A stretch of 64,000 bases of DNA from Natrialbaceae archaeon AArc-T1-2 (GTDB taxonomy: Archaea > Halobacteriota > Halobacteria > Halobacteriales > Natrialbaceae), in contig NZ_CP127174.1 of the NCBI RefSeq assembly GCF_030273315.1, forward strand, positions 2,790,001-2,854,000, given 5' to 3'. This document shows positions 53,744 through 62,197 of the stretch, one piece after another. How positions within the stretch are numbered: the stretch's first letter is position 1; every line of letters begins with the position of its first letter. The notes under the pieces were generated by a model. That model had not been told where the DNA came from. It worked only from the letters and a program-made list of their open reading frames with translations, and made no database searches. The position numbers and the translations under genes were made by a program.

Positions 53744-53830
53744 AGTCGGCTGCACTCATTCCGAGGTGAGAAGTGTTTTGGTCGGGGCTGTAGCCGCGGT
53801 CGTTTTGAGGGTCGCGATCGAACGACCGGT

Positions 53831-54160
53831 ATGTCCCTCGAGAGATACGACGACGCGATCGCCGACCTCGAACCGGACGCCGACCAGATCGAGACCGCGG
53901 AGGTGGTCGTCACGGACGACGTGCTCGTGAAGGCGTTCGCGCTGGGTCCGGGTGCGACGCTCGAGCCACACGAACACCCCGACAGCACGAACGTCTTTCA
54001 CGTTCTCTCCGGGACGGTGACGGTTCTGCAAGATGACGAGCACGAACGGGTCTCGGCTCCGGGAGTCGTCCTCCACGAACGAGGCGTCGACCACGGCGCG
54101 CGAAACGACACCGACGAGACGGTCGTGTTCACCGCGAGTCTCTGTCCGCTTCCGTCCTGA
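53831..54160 (+). CDS. Cupin-domain protein
   Basis: 109 residues from ATG 53831 (MSLERYDDAIADLEPDADQI). One cupin barrel: PHEHPDSTNVFHVLSGTVTV gives His ligands of motif 1, and APGVVLHERGVDHGARN motif 2. Soluble, small; may be a metal sensor or isomerase. Unknown substrate. Confidence 0.88.
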   Translation: MSLERYDDAIADLEPDADQIETAEVVVTDDVLVKAFALGPGATLEPHEHPDSTNVFHVLSGTVTVLQDDEHERVSAPGVVLHERGVDHGARNDTDETVVFTASLCPLPS

Positions 54161-54313
54161 ATCGGGGCTCGGCTTCGACGCGCTCGTACTCGTTCGTCGC
54201 CACCACATCAGTGACACGCGGCCACGAGCGGGTGCGTCGAACGCTCGAGACGGATTCTCCTCGGTGACGGTCAGACATAAAGTACTTTGCCCTGTGCTCG
54301 AACGTATCGGCGT

Positions 54314-54967
54314 ATGATAGATCCCGTCTCCGTGGGGCTGGTTCTCGCCGGACTGGTTCTGTTGTTCGCAGGTGCGACGCTGTCGAGTTACGGCGTCGGC
54401 GCGCTGGGACTGGGGCTGGGCGGAAGCGGCGGGTACCTCTTCGGACCGGCAGTCGGTGCCGCGGTCGGGCTAGACGGGCTGGTCGCGACCGCCGTCGGCG
54501 TCGTCGTCGGTGCCGTCGCTGGCGTCGTCGTCACGTATCTGTTGTTGTCAGTCGCTGTCGCGACCGTGAGCTTCGTCGTCGGTACCTTCCTCGGTCTCGC
54601 GGTGTTTTCTCCCGTCCTCGCCGGCGGCGCGTGGTACCTCGAGTGGCCGGTCGCGATCGGGACCGGCCTCGCCGCGGCGTTGCTCGGGCTGGTGATGACC
54701 AAGACGGCGACGATTCTCGTCACCGCACTCGTCGGCAGCGCGTTAGCGACCCGTTCCGTGACGCTTTCGGCACTCGAGTCCGCGCAGGCGACGGGGAGTC
54801 TCGATCCGCTGTTGTTCGATGTCACCGCAGTGCCGTTTCTCGCCCTGTTCATCCTCGGGGTGCTCTCCCAGCTGGGGCTGTTCAAGTTCGGTTACGTGAC
54901 CAGCGTGGCGAAGCTGTTGCCCGGCGCGAGCGTGCTCCGGGATCGGCGGCGGGGCGAAGCCGGATAA
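54314..54967 (+). CDS. Polytopic membrane protein, DUF4203-like
   Basis: 217 residues from ATG 54314 (MIDPVSVGLVLAGLVLLFAG). About six membrane helices rich in Gly/Val/Leu, with repeated GxxxG spacing (VGVVVGAVAGVVVTYLLLSV). The C-terminus is basic (LPGASVLRDRRRGEAG). Likely a small-molecule or structural membrane protein; nothing specific is seen. Convergent with purB, 9 bp apart. Confidence 0.72.
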   Translation: MIDPVSVGLVLAGLVLLFAGATLSSYGVGALGLGLGGSGGYLFGPAVGAAVGLDGLVATAVGVVVGAVAGVVVTYLLLSVAVATVSFVVGTFLGLAVFSPVLAGGAWYLEWPVAIGTGLAAALLGLVMTKTATILVTALVGSALATRSVTLSALESAQATGSLDPLLFDVTAVPFLALFILGVLSQLGLFKFGYVTSVAKLLPGASVLRDRRRGEAG

Positions 54968-54976
54968 GACGCGTCC

Positions 54977-56371
54977 TCACCCACTCTTCTCGAGTTCGTC
55001 GACCAGCTCCGGTCCGACGCCGACGTAATCCGACGGCGTCAACGCGAGCAACTGCTCGCGGGTGCGGTCGTCGACTTCGAGGTCGTCGAACAGCTCCCGG
55101 AAATCCTCGAGAGTGACCTCCTGGCCGCGGGTGAGTTCCTTCACGCGCTCGTAGGCATCGTCCTGGCCTTCCCGGCGGAGGATCGTCTGGACTGCCTCGC
55201 CGATGATCTCGGGGGTCGACTCGAGCTCTTCGCACACGACGTGTTCGTTGGGGACGACCTTTGCGAGACCGTCGGCGGCTTTCGAGTAGCCGATGAGACA
55301 GTGAGCGAAGGCCGCACCGATGTTTCGCTTGACCGTCGAGTCCGAGAGGTCCCGCTGGAGTCGGGAGGTGGTGACGTAGTCGGCGAGGAACTCGAGGTCG
55401 GAGTTCGCCTTCGAGAGGTTGCCCTCGCTGTTCTCGAAGTCGATCGGGTTGACCTTGTGGGGCATCGTCGAGGAGCCGGTTTCACCCTCGACTGCCTCCT
55501 GGCCGAGGTAGCGATCGGAGACGTACAGCCAGACGTCGAGGTCGAGGTCGAGGAGGACCTGGTTCGCACTCCGGAACGCGTCGAACAGGGCGGCGAGGTC
55601 ATCACACGGGTTGACCTGGGTCGTGAGTGGCTCGAACTCGAGACCCAACTCCGTGACGAACTCCCGGGCGAAGGCGGGCCAGTCGACGTCGGGGTAGGCG
55701 GCGACGTGGGCAGCGTAGGTGCCAGAGGCACCGCCGAGTTTCCCTCGGAGGCCGTCGGTCGCCTCGCGAATCTGCCCCGTCGCTCGACCGAGGCGGGCGG
55801 CGTAGACGGCCATCTCCTTGCCGAAGGTCGTCGGCGTCGCGGGCTGGCCGTGGGTCCGGGCGAGCATCGGCAGGTCGCGATACTCCCGGGCCATCTCCGC
55901 CAGCGCGTCACGGACCTCGTACAGCGCGGGCAACAGGACCTCGTCGACGGCGTCGCGGACGAGCAGCCGGTAGGCGAGATTGTTGACGTCCTCGCTGGTC
56001 AGCCCGAAGTGGATCCACGCGGAGGCGTCGCTGTCGTCGGGCAGTTCGTGGCGAATGAAGTACTCGACGGCTTTCACGTCGTGGTTCGTCGCCTCGAACT
56101 CGCCGTGGCCGGAGACCTCGAGGGTCTTGATCAGCCGGGCGTCCTCCTCGGCGAAGTGGCGGTACAGTCCCCGCAGATCGTCGCGGGCGGCGTCGTCGAG
56201 TTCCAGTGGCGTCGCCTCGAGGTCGGCGAGTGCGATCAGGTACTCGACTTCGACGCGAACGCGGGCACGCATCAGCGCCGCCTCGCTGGCGTACGGCGAC
56301 AGCGGCGCGGTTCGGCTGCCGTACCGGCCGTCGAGCGGCGAGACGGCGTACAGCGCGTCGGTATCGGTCAT
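54977..56371 (-). CDS. purB: Adenylosuccinate lyase
   Basis: 464 residues from ATG 56371 (MTDTDALYAVSPLDGRYGSR). Fumarase-superfamily signature GSSTMPHKVNPIDFE at about residue 285, and the conserved HGQPATPTTFGKEM region. It cleaves SAICAR and adenylosuccinate in purine synthesis. The neighbouring, divergent purNH gene acts in the same pathway, so the two may share control across the 167-bp interval. Confidence 0.97.
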   Translation of the reverse strand: MTDTDALYAVSPLDGRYGSRTAPLSPYASEAALMRARVRVEVEYLIALADLEATPLELDDAARDDLRGLYRHFAEEDARLIKTLEVSGHGEFEATNHDVKAVEYFIRHELPDDSDASAWIHFGLTSEDVNNLAYRLLVRDAVDEVLLPALYEVRDALAEMAREYRDLPMLARTHGQPATPTTFGKEMAVYAARLGRATGQIREATDGLRGKLGGASGTYAAHVAAYPDVDWPAFAREFVTELGLEFEPLTTQVNPCDDLAALFDAFRSANQVLLDLDLDVWLYVSDRYLGQEAVEGETGSSTMPHKVNPIDFENSEGNLSKANSDLEFLADYVTTSRLQRDLSDSTVKRNIGAAFAHCLIGYSKAADGLAKVVPNEHVVCEELESTPEIIGEAVQTILRREGQDDAYERVKELTRGQEVTLEDFRELFDDLEVDDRTREQLLALTPSDYVGVGPELVDELEKSG

Positions 56372-56538
56372 GCTCGTCCCTGCCCGGCCACGGCCAAAAA
56401 GCATGTCGAAATGCCCCGCGAGAACGTGCACACTCGAGGGGATGTACAGGGTCTTCTCGGGCGGATATATCCACGTTCGTGGATACTCCTGCGGGAGAGA
56501 CCGCAACCGCTTTCCCGCTCGCGGGCGGGCGTTCGACC

Positions 56539-58164
56539 ATGACGCGAATCGCCGGGATGGCCGGCAACCGAGGGCGTAACCTGCTGAACATCGCCGACCG
56601 CGCGCCGGGCGGCGCGGAACTGTCCGTCGTCCTCACGAACACCGAGGACGCACCCGTACTCGAGGCCGCCGACGAGCGCGGGATTCCGACCGAGGTCGTC
56701 CCGCTCGAGGAGGACATGAGCCGACGGGAACACGAAGAGGCCGTCCTCGAGGCGCTTGCCGGCTACGAGTTCGACCTGGTCTGTCTCGACGGCTACATGC
56801 GCATTCTCTCGGATACGTTCCTCGAGGCCGCGCCGACGACGCTCAACGTCCACCCCTCGTTGCTGCCTGCGTTCCCTGGGATGGACGCCTGGGGTGACGC
56901 GCTCGAGGCGGGCGTCTCCGTGACGGGCTGTACGGTCCACGTCGTCACGGACGCGACCGACGGGGCGGGCAACGTCATCGAGGACGAGGTCGACGGCGGG
57001 CCGATCGTCACCCAGGAGCCGATCCCCGTCTACGAGGGCGACGATACGGAGACGCTGAAAGAGCGCGTCCTCTACGAGGGCGAGTTCCGCGCGTACCCGC
57101 GGGCTGTGAAGTGGTTCGCCGACGGTGCAATCGAGGTCGACGAGGAGACCGGCGAGGTCACCATCGAGGCCGACGTCGCCGACGAGGAGGGCGGGCTACC
57201 GGCTCGACGGGTGGTCTCGAGCGATCGTCTCGACACGCTCCGCTACGGCGAGAACCCCCACCAGGACGCCGCGGTCTACGCCGACTACACCTGCGACGAG
57301 GCCTCGGTGGTCCACGCCGACCAGTTAAACGAGGGCGCGAAGGACCTCTCGTACAACAACTACAACGACGCCGACGGGGCCTTGGACCTCATCACGGAGT
57401 TCGACGAGCCGGCCGCGGCGGTGATCAAACACACCAACCCCGCCGGCTGTGCGACGGCCGACTCGATCGCCGAGGCCTACGAGAAGGCCCTCTCGACGGA
57501 CCCGATGAGCGCCTTCGGCGGCATCGTCGTCCTGAATCGGGAGTGCAACGCCGAGACGGCCGACCTGATCACCGACTCGTTCAAGGAGGTCGTCGTCGCA
57601 CCCGGCTACACGGACGACGCCCTCGAGGTCCTCCGTGAAAAGGACAACCTGCGCGTCCTCGACGTGGGTGAACTGGGCGAGCGAACCGAACGCTTCACCG
57701 AGAAACCGCTCGTCGGCGGCCGGCTCGTCCAGGAACGCGACGACCAGTCGGTTTCCGTCGACGACCTCGAGGTCGTCACCGACCGCGAGCCGACCGCGGA
57801 CGAACTCGAGTCGATGGTCTTCGCCTGGCAGACCCTGAAACACGTCAAGTCGAACGGCATCCTCTTCGCCGACGGCACCGAGACGGTCGGCATCGGGATG
57901 GGGCAGGTCTCCCGCGTCGACGCCGTCCGGCTCGCGGCGATGAAAGCCGACGAACACGCCGAGGGCAAAGACGCCGAGGGTGCGGTGATGGCCTCGGACG
58001 CCTTCTTCCCGTTCCCGGACGGGATCGAGGAGGCCGCGAAGGCGGGCATCGAGGCGGTCATCCAGCCCGGCGGGTCGGTCAACGACGAGGACGTGATCGA
58101 GGCGGCGAACGACCACGAGATGGCCATGGCGTTTACGGGGCAACGGTCGTTCCGTCACGATTGA
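56539..58164 (+). CDS. purNH: PurN-PurH fusion: GAR and AICAR formyltransferase
   Basis: 541 residues from ATG 56539 (MTRIAGMAGNRGRNLLNIAD). Residues about 1-205 are a GAR transformylase-like PurN domain (VCLDGYMRILSDTFL, LNVHPSLLPAFPGMDAWGDA). Residues about 215-541 are the AICAR transformylase part of PurH (LRYGENPHQDAAVY, IKHTNPAGCATADSI, MSAFGGIVVLNRE, FPFPDGIEEAAKAGIEAVIQ). The IMP cyclohydrolase part of PurH is absent; archaea use PurO for that step. This fusion is known in haloarchaea. Confidence 0.95.
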   Translation: MTRIAGMAGNRGRNLLNIADRAPGGAELSVVLTNTEDAPVLEAADERGIPTEVVPLEEDMSRREHEEAVLEALAGYEFDLVCLDGYMRILSDTFLEAAPTTLNVHPSLLPAFPGMDAWGDALEAGVSVTGCTVHVVTDATDGAGNVIEDEVDGGPIVTQEPIPVYEGDDTETLKERVLYEGEFRAYPRAVKWFADGAIEVDEETGEVTIEADVADEEGGLPARRVVSSDRLDTLRYGENPHQDAAVYADYTCDEASVVHADQLNEGAKDLSYNNYNDADGALDLITEFDEPAAAVIKHTNPAGCATADSIAEAYEKALSTDPMSAFGGIVVLNRECNAETADLITDSFKEVVVAPGYTDDALEVLREKDNLRVLDVGELGERTERFTEKPLVGGRLVQERDDQSVSVDDLEVVTDREPTADELESMVFAWQTLKHVKSNGILFADGTETVGIGMGQVSRVDAVRLAAMKADEHAEGKDAEGAVMASDAFFPFPDGIEEAAKAGIEAVIQPGGSVNDEDVIEAANDHEMAMAFTGQRSFRHD

Positions 58165-58229
58165 GCGTCGCGTATCCTGCTCGAACTCGCGAGCTCTCGA
58201 GTTCTCGAGTTCTCGCCGGTTTGGACACG

Positions 58230-58375
58230 GAGCGTATCATAGAGGGCTTAGTACACGCCGACTGTCGGAGCCTTGTCAATAACCGCGTGCAAGATACAGA
58301 GCGCGAATGTGTCACGAAGGTTCCGCCAGGCGTGAGGTGTTTCGATCGGTCGGTGTAGGAACTCTGTGACACCCT
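58230..58375. mobile_element. MITE-like remnant with GAGCGTRTCATAGAG ends
   Basis: The left end GAGCGTATCATAGAG is mirrored by CTCTGTGACACCCT at 58362-58375. The interior (CAATAACCGCGTGCAAG, GAGCGCGAATGTG) shows faint similarity to 61940-62080, suggesting both are scraps of transposase 3' ends. It begins 66 bp after the purNH stop and marks the left border of the mobile island. Confidence 0.55.
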
Positions 58376-58408
58376 AATCGATTTTAATGATTGGGTCTTA
58401 CTGAAATT

Positions 58409-58771
58409 ATGGCCCTATTTTCAGATATGGACGTGGAAAAGAGGCTTGGAGCTGGCCTGTTATTCCTCATCATAGCGCTTGTCGTCCTGGTAACCCGGCC
58501 ATGGGAACCTCTGCTAATTGCAGCCATTGCAGGTCTTAACCTCCTGATAAGCGCTATCTTCCTCCTCACCGTTGGAAGGGACACAGTCGAGGACACAGGG
58601 TACGATATGGGGTTCTGGCTTCTCGCTCTTGCAACCGCCACAGCCGCCTACATTGGTGCTGGATTCGGAATCAGAGGAGAGATCGTTACAACGGAGTTCC
58701 TCGTATTCATAATAGGGTTCGGGATTCTCCTGGGCCTCCTTGCAGAGATCAGAGGTAGAATATCAGAATAA
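58409..58771 (+). CDS. Small membrane protein in the AT-richer island border
   Basis: 120 residues from ATG 58409 (MALFSDMDVEKRLGAGLLFL). Four membrane helices (LLFLIIALVVLVTRPW; LLIAAIAGLNLLISAIFLL; FWLLALATATAAYIGAGFG; LVFIIGFGILLGLLAEI). Codon use is less GC-biased than the rest of the window, fitting horizontal acquisition. Unknown function, no recognised family. Confidence 0.65.
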   Translation: MALFSDMDVEKRLGAGLLFLIIALVVLVTRPWEPLLIAAIAGLNLLISAIFLLTVGRDTVEDTGYDMGFWLLALATATAAYIGAGFGIRGEIVTTEFLVFIIGFGILLGLLAEIRGRISE

Positions 58772-58831
58772 GCCCTAAGTACCAGATCTCGTTCAAATCG
58801 CAAGCACGTCCTTGTAGCCGATTCAGCACAC

Positions 58832-58840
58832 CTACGATAG
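58832..58840. repeat. 9-bp direct repeat, left target-site duplication
   Basis: CTACGATAG directly left of the terminal repeat starting GAGCGTGTCATAGAA. The identical 9 bases follow the opposite end at 61916-61924. A transposition target-site duplication is the simplest reading. Confidence 0.75.
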
Positions 58841-58841
58841 G

Positions 58842-58940
58842 AGCGTGTCATAGAAACATTCACAGCCGATTTATCCCAGTGCAACATTGGGTGGTGAAAT
58901 ATTGGAACAGAGATGGTTACCGAAGGCAGCGCAAGACTTA
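58842..58940. repeat. Left copy of an inverted insertion-element end
   Basis: 25 bases starting AGCGTGTCATAGAAACATTC are identical (inverted) to 63053-63077. Homology continues to about GAAGGCAGCGCAAGA, matching GAAGGCAGTGCAAGA on the opposite strand near 62983-63000. Each is probably the 5' end of the same IS type. Confidence 0.75.
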
Positions 58941-59383
58941 GAAAGTGGATTCAAAACCGGAACGCGAGAGGTAAAACGAATCGGTAGCGATCTGTGATCC
59001 ATTAATAAGCGTTTCCGAAGTTCACCCATCGTTTCGATTGAGATCCATCAGTCTGAAATAGCCCTTGACTACTCCCCAAGAGCTTTCAGTGTTTGATAAT
59101 TAGTACCCATAGCCTCCGATTTCGATTTGGTTCCGTCCCGTGGCGTCAAAAACACCCGTTGTGGCAATTTAAACGGGCGAGATATCGGACTAACCGTTGA
59201 ATATGATAGATGTAATCACAGAACGTACAGTTTGCGGGAAGAACGTGGGCTTGTATCGGATTCCTCTCGTTATTGCGTACCGACCGTCCGAAAACCAGTA
59301 GCAGCGTATGAGCACGAAGAATTTCACCCCGTTTCATACTGTCGGCTAAAAGTATTTTAAACGAGGCGAGACATTGATCGATT

Positions 59384-59929
59384 ATGAACTCTCTCGACAA
59401 CGTCTCTACCGAAGACTTCCGCCAGGTCTTGGCGGAGGTCGAGGGAAAGAAGCCGGCACAACGGCTGATGGCGGCGATCAATTACCTCGAAGAAGACGAT
59501 GCGACGTTAGAAGAAGTCGCTGAGCGGTATGGATATACTGGTGCCTGGCTCTCGCAGTGGCTTGATCGACTCGAACGGCTCTCTGATGAGCCGTTCGAGG
59601 AGGTTGTCTACGACGATCATCGTTCAGGAAGGCCCTCAAAACTCTCCGATCAAGAGTACGAGCGGTTCGTTGAAGCACTCCATAGCTCACCAGAGGACGT
59701 TGGACTTGACGCGCCTGCTTGGTCTGTTCCACTCGCTCGTCACTATCTCGCTGAGGAGTTCGACGTTGAGTACTGCGAACGACACGTCCGACGACTGATG
59801 TCCGAGGCCGGGCTGTCCTGGAAGACAGCCCGGCCGGAGTTCCACAAGTCCGACGAACGGGCCCAAAAAGCGTGGAAAAACGGGTTCAAAAAAAGCTCGA
59901 CAACCTGGACGACGAATACACGATCCTGA
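59384..59929 (+). CDS. IS630 transposase, OrfA
   Basis: 181 residues (MNSLDNVSTEDFRQVLAEVE). N-terminal helix-turn-helix domains for end binding (TLEEVAERYGYTGAWLSQWL; HYLAEEFDVEYCERHVRRLM with SEAGLSWKTARPEFHK). It ends in a different frame from OrfB. A run of seven A at about 59889 (TTCAAAAAAAGCTC) allows a -1 shift that joins it to OrfB. Confidence 0.88.
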   Translation: MNSLDNVSTEDFRQVLAEVEGKKPAQRLMAAINYLEEDDATLEEVAERYGYTGAWLSQWLDRLERLSDEPFEEVVYDDHRSGRPSKLSDQEYERFVEALHSSPEDVGLDAPAWSVPLARHYLAEEFDVEYCERHVRRLMSEAGLSWKTARPEFHKSDERAQKAWKNGFKKSSTTWTTNTRS

Positions 59930-60405
59930 CCATTGATCAGACGCGTCAAGTGCTCTCGACGCTGATCTACGCGTGGTTTCCGGAGGGAGAGCGCCCGTCA
60001 CTCCCGGTGACGGGCGCGTGGGACAGTGTTAAACTCCTCGGGGCAGTCAGCGATAGCGGCGAGACGTTCTTTCTCCCGTGTGAAGAAAATTTCAACAGCG
60101 ACACCACAATCCGGTTGCTCGACGCTCTCCAAACCGAGTTCGGCGAAAAGATCTGCGTCGTCTTGGACAATGCGTCTTATTTTACAGCGAATAGGGTGCA
60201 GGAATTCGCCGAAGGAACGCCGATCGAACTGTGTTACCTTCCACGGGGTTCACCGGAGCTGAACCCCGTGGAAGAGTGTTGGCGACGACTCAACCAGACA
60301 CTGGGCAACCGTCTGTTCGACACACTGGATGAACTTCAAGAGGCTGCACTGACTGCGCTTGACGCCATTGAATCGCCGAACGTCTTTACGTACTTATGTC
60401 CTTGA
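59872..60405 (+). CDS. IS630 transposase, OrfB (DDE catalytic domain)
   Basis: 177 residues with the DDE triad region: Asp in YTILTIDQTR, Asp in ICVVLDNASYFTAN, Glu in YLPRGSPELNPVEECWRRL. It is probably made as a fusion with OrfA by -1 frameshifting at the A7 run. Its stop TGA (60403-60405) lies in the right end of the element. It would cut and join at TA targets. Confidence 0.88.
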   Translation: MEKRVQKKLDNLDDEYTILTIDQTRQVLSTLIYAWFPEGERPSLPVTGAWDSVKLLGAVSDSGETFFLPCEENFNSDTTIRLLDALQTEFGEKICVVLDNASYFTANRVQEFAEGTPIELCYLPRGSPELNPVEECWRRLNQTLGNRLFDTLDELQEAALTALDAIESPNVFTYLCP

Positions 60406-61645
60406 GTATCAGGACGCGACTGAATTCACACAGAAGTACGGGCTGGCGTTCGTAATGGTTGCCAGTTACTTCGGCTCTGGCTCGGTGTTCATTGCCAGTC
60501 AAGCTGGCGTCATGCACGGATACACACTGCTTTGGGCCGCCGTCGGAGCGGCATTACTCGGATTCATGGCCCAGGACATGAGTGCTCGGCTAGGTATCCA
60601 CGGAACATCGCTGATGGCGTTCACCCGCGAAAAACTGGGCCGGCCACTGGCGATAACGATTGCACTCTTCCTGTCGATTGGCTGCATCGCCTGGACGCTC
60701 GGGTTGGTCGCCGCAGTCGGCGCTGGTCTCTCCTTCCTGCTCGGGGGTGTTGTCGGCTGGCAACCCATTGCTGTTCTCACGACCTTCGCTGCGATCGGTA
60801 TCGGACTATTGCGCTACGACACTGTCGAAAACATGATGATCGCAATGATGTTTTCGCTGATGGTCATCTTCGTGATCGTTGCCCTGCCGAGCGGTGCTGA
60901 TCCAAGCAGTGTTACGACCGGGTTCGTCCCGGGCACTGACTCGTTGGGTGCGCTGGCGATGGTAGCAGGGCTGCTCGGTACGACCGCATTGTGGCCGAAT
61001 TTCTTCCTGGAATCGATCCTAGTGGATACCAAAGGTTGGACTGACGAGAGCGACCTCCCGGAGGTTCGGAGAGACTTGGCAATCGGCTATGCAGTCGGCG
61101 GGATCACGATGGTTGCAATCCTGATCGGCGCAGCAGCATTACTGCGCCCGATGGGTTACACTGAGCTTGAGTCGTTCATTACACCGGGTCAGGCGCTCGT
61201 TGATGTACTTGGAACATGGGCCATGGTGCTGTTCGTCGGCGGCGTGATTGTCGCAGCGTTCAACAGTATCATCCCGATCATGTGGACGCCAGCCTACATC
61301 ATTCCGCAAGCGGCGGGATACCCAGTTCAAAAAGGGGATCGGTTGTTCAACACCATATTCGCAGGACTGACCGGGATCGGCGTGTTCTCGCCACTTGTGA
61401 GCTGGTGGCTGAATTTGTCGGTCGTTGACATGGTAATCCTGTTTCCGATGTACAACGGAATCTTCGCGCTGCCGGTCGTAGCCATCCTGTTGTTCTGGGC
61501 GGTTAACGACCGCGAGACGATGGGCGAGTACACGAATTCGAAAGCGGTAAACGCTGTCAATTCACTACTTGTACTACTCGCGGTTATCCTAGCGATTCTG
61601 TCTATCCAAGACTTCGCTAAACTCATCACTGGCGGTGGGTTCTGA
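60359..61645 (+). CDS. Nramp-family divalent metal transporter, 5' end split by IS630
   Basis: The body begins about YQDATEFTQKYGLAFVMVAS at 60407 and has about 11 membrane helices. Conserved Nramp features: ASYFGSGSVFIASQAG (helix 1), GFMAQDMSARLGIHG, and a PNFFLESI segment. It would import Mn2+, Fe2+ or similar. The longest frame starts with TTG in the IS end at 60359, and the first ATG is 60455, inside helix 1. The original 5' codons lie left of the IS (to 59338). The protein may be non-functional, or expressed from an IS-derived start. Confidence 0.8.
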   Translation: MTPLNRRTSLRTYVLEYQDATEFTQKYGLAFVMVASYFGSGSVFIASQAGVMHGYTLLWAAVGAALLGFMAQDMSARLGIHGTSLMAFTREKLGRPLAITIALFLSIGCIAWTLGLVAAVGAGLSFLLGGVVGWQPIAVLTTFAAIGIGLLRYDTVENMMIAMMFSLMVIFVIVALPSGADPSSVTTGFVPGTDSLGALAMVAGLLGTTALWPNFFLESILVDTKGWTDESDLPEVRRDLAIGYAVGGITMVAILIGAAALLRPMGYTELESFITPGQALVDVLGTWAMVLFVGGVIVAAFNSIIPIMWTPAYIIPQAAGYPVQKGDRLFNTIFAGLTGIGVFSPLVSWWLNLSVVDMVILFPMYNGIFALPVVAILLFWAVNDRETMGEYTNSKAVNAVNSLLVLLAVILAILSIQDFAKLITGGGF

Positions 61646-61676
61646 CGGTGGGGCCACTCATCTCTCTTGAGACTCT

Positions 61677-61915
61677 GAGCGTGTCATAGAATTGATCACA
61701 GGGTTTTGAGCTTCGTTCGTCCGGGATTGTGTCCTCTTTCGTAGTTGGCAACTGCAACGATCACGCGGAGACACAGTGCAAGGAACACCTGTGTTCGCGT
61801 ACAGGTGTTCCTGTCCTTGTGTCTGCGCCTCGTCATTGCGATCACCAACTACGAACGAGGAGACAATCCGGGAAGCACGATCATCACGGTGTGACAAGAG
61901 TTCTATGACACCCTC
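61677..61915. repeat. 239-bp foldback element (long inverted repeat)
   Basis: Outer ends GAGCGTGTCATAGAA and TTCTATGACACCCTC enclose two long arms that are largely complementary (GTCCGGGATTGTGTCC...GGAACACCTGT and ACAGGTGTTCC...GACAATCCGGG). No coding content. Its right end is also the right end of the 3,075-bp unit. Confidence 0.78.
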
Positions 61916-62197
61916 CTACGATAGAATAAACGCAATCGCCGTGCTGCATCCATGCTCTGGATGTTGCACGCGATCTCTGCCAGCCACTTGATAGATAGAA
62001 CGAGACGTGCTGAATTGAGAGTGCGAATGTTCCATGAGGCGAGTGACGATCTGCGAGGGTCGTGGTCGGTCAGTACAGGCGAACTATCTAACGCGGCGAA
62101 CTGTGACTTGTCCCTCAACAGATAGGAACCCTGCGCAAGACTCAGAGTATCAGTATTCTGGAACAATTTTAAGAACAAGAAGGTATAATTATGTCTT
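61916..62197. other. Degraded IS fragment beside the 9-bp repeat
   Basis: It opens with the second CTACGATAG (61916-61924). The rest has faint similarity to the element at 58230-58375 (GAGAGTGCGAATGT against GAGCGCGAATGT), consistent with a transposase 3'-end scrap. A TATA-like AGGTATAATTATG precedes the gene at 62198. Confidence 0.5.

Larger units (their letters stand above)
58772..59338. other. Gap with IS left-end remnant and the 5' part of the interrupted Nramp gene
   Basis: 58841 onward is an insertion-element end; ATGGTTACCGAAGGCAGCGC at about 58913 may be the start of a truncated transposase (it reads MVTEGSARLRKW, then stops after 24 codons). From about 59232 to 59338 the reading frame ending YEHEEFHPVS joins in frame to the Nramp gene once the IS630 element is removed. 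No other gene is supported. Confidence 0.55.
59339..60408 (+). mobile_element. IS630-family insertion sequence
   Basis: About 1,070 bp. The left end TACTGTCGGCTAAAAGTA and right end TACTTATGTCCTTGAGTA match in inverted orientation at 12 of 18 positions. Both are bounded by TA, the normal IS630 target duplication. Two overlapping transposase frames fill it. Removing it restores a continuous Nramp reading frame (VSYQDATEF). Confidence 0.8.
58841..61915. mobile_element. 3,075-bp transposed unit carrying an Nramp gene and an IS630 insertion
   Basis: The unit starts GAGCGTGTCATAGAA and ends TTCTATGACACCCTC (14 of 15 bases inverted), with CTACGATAG on both sides. It holds an IS end remnant, the split Nramp gene, an inserted IS630 element, and a 239-bp foldback element at the right end. 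No active transposase with these ends is inside, so mobilisation in trans or loss of the transposase is inferred. Confidence 0.7.

Noticed and set aside
58913-58988. Short frame starting MVTEGSARLRKW
   Set aside because: It stops after 24 codons and is likely a transposase remnant, not a gene.
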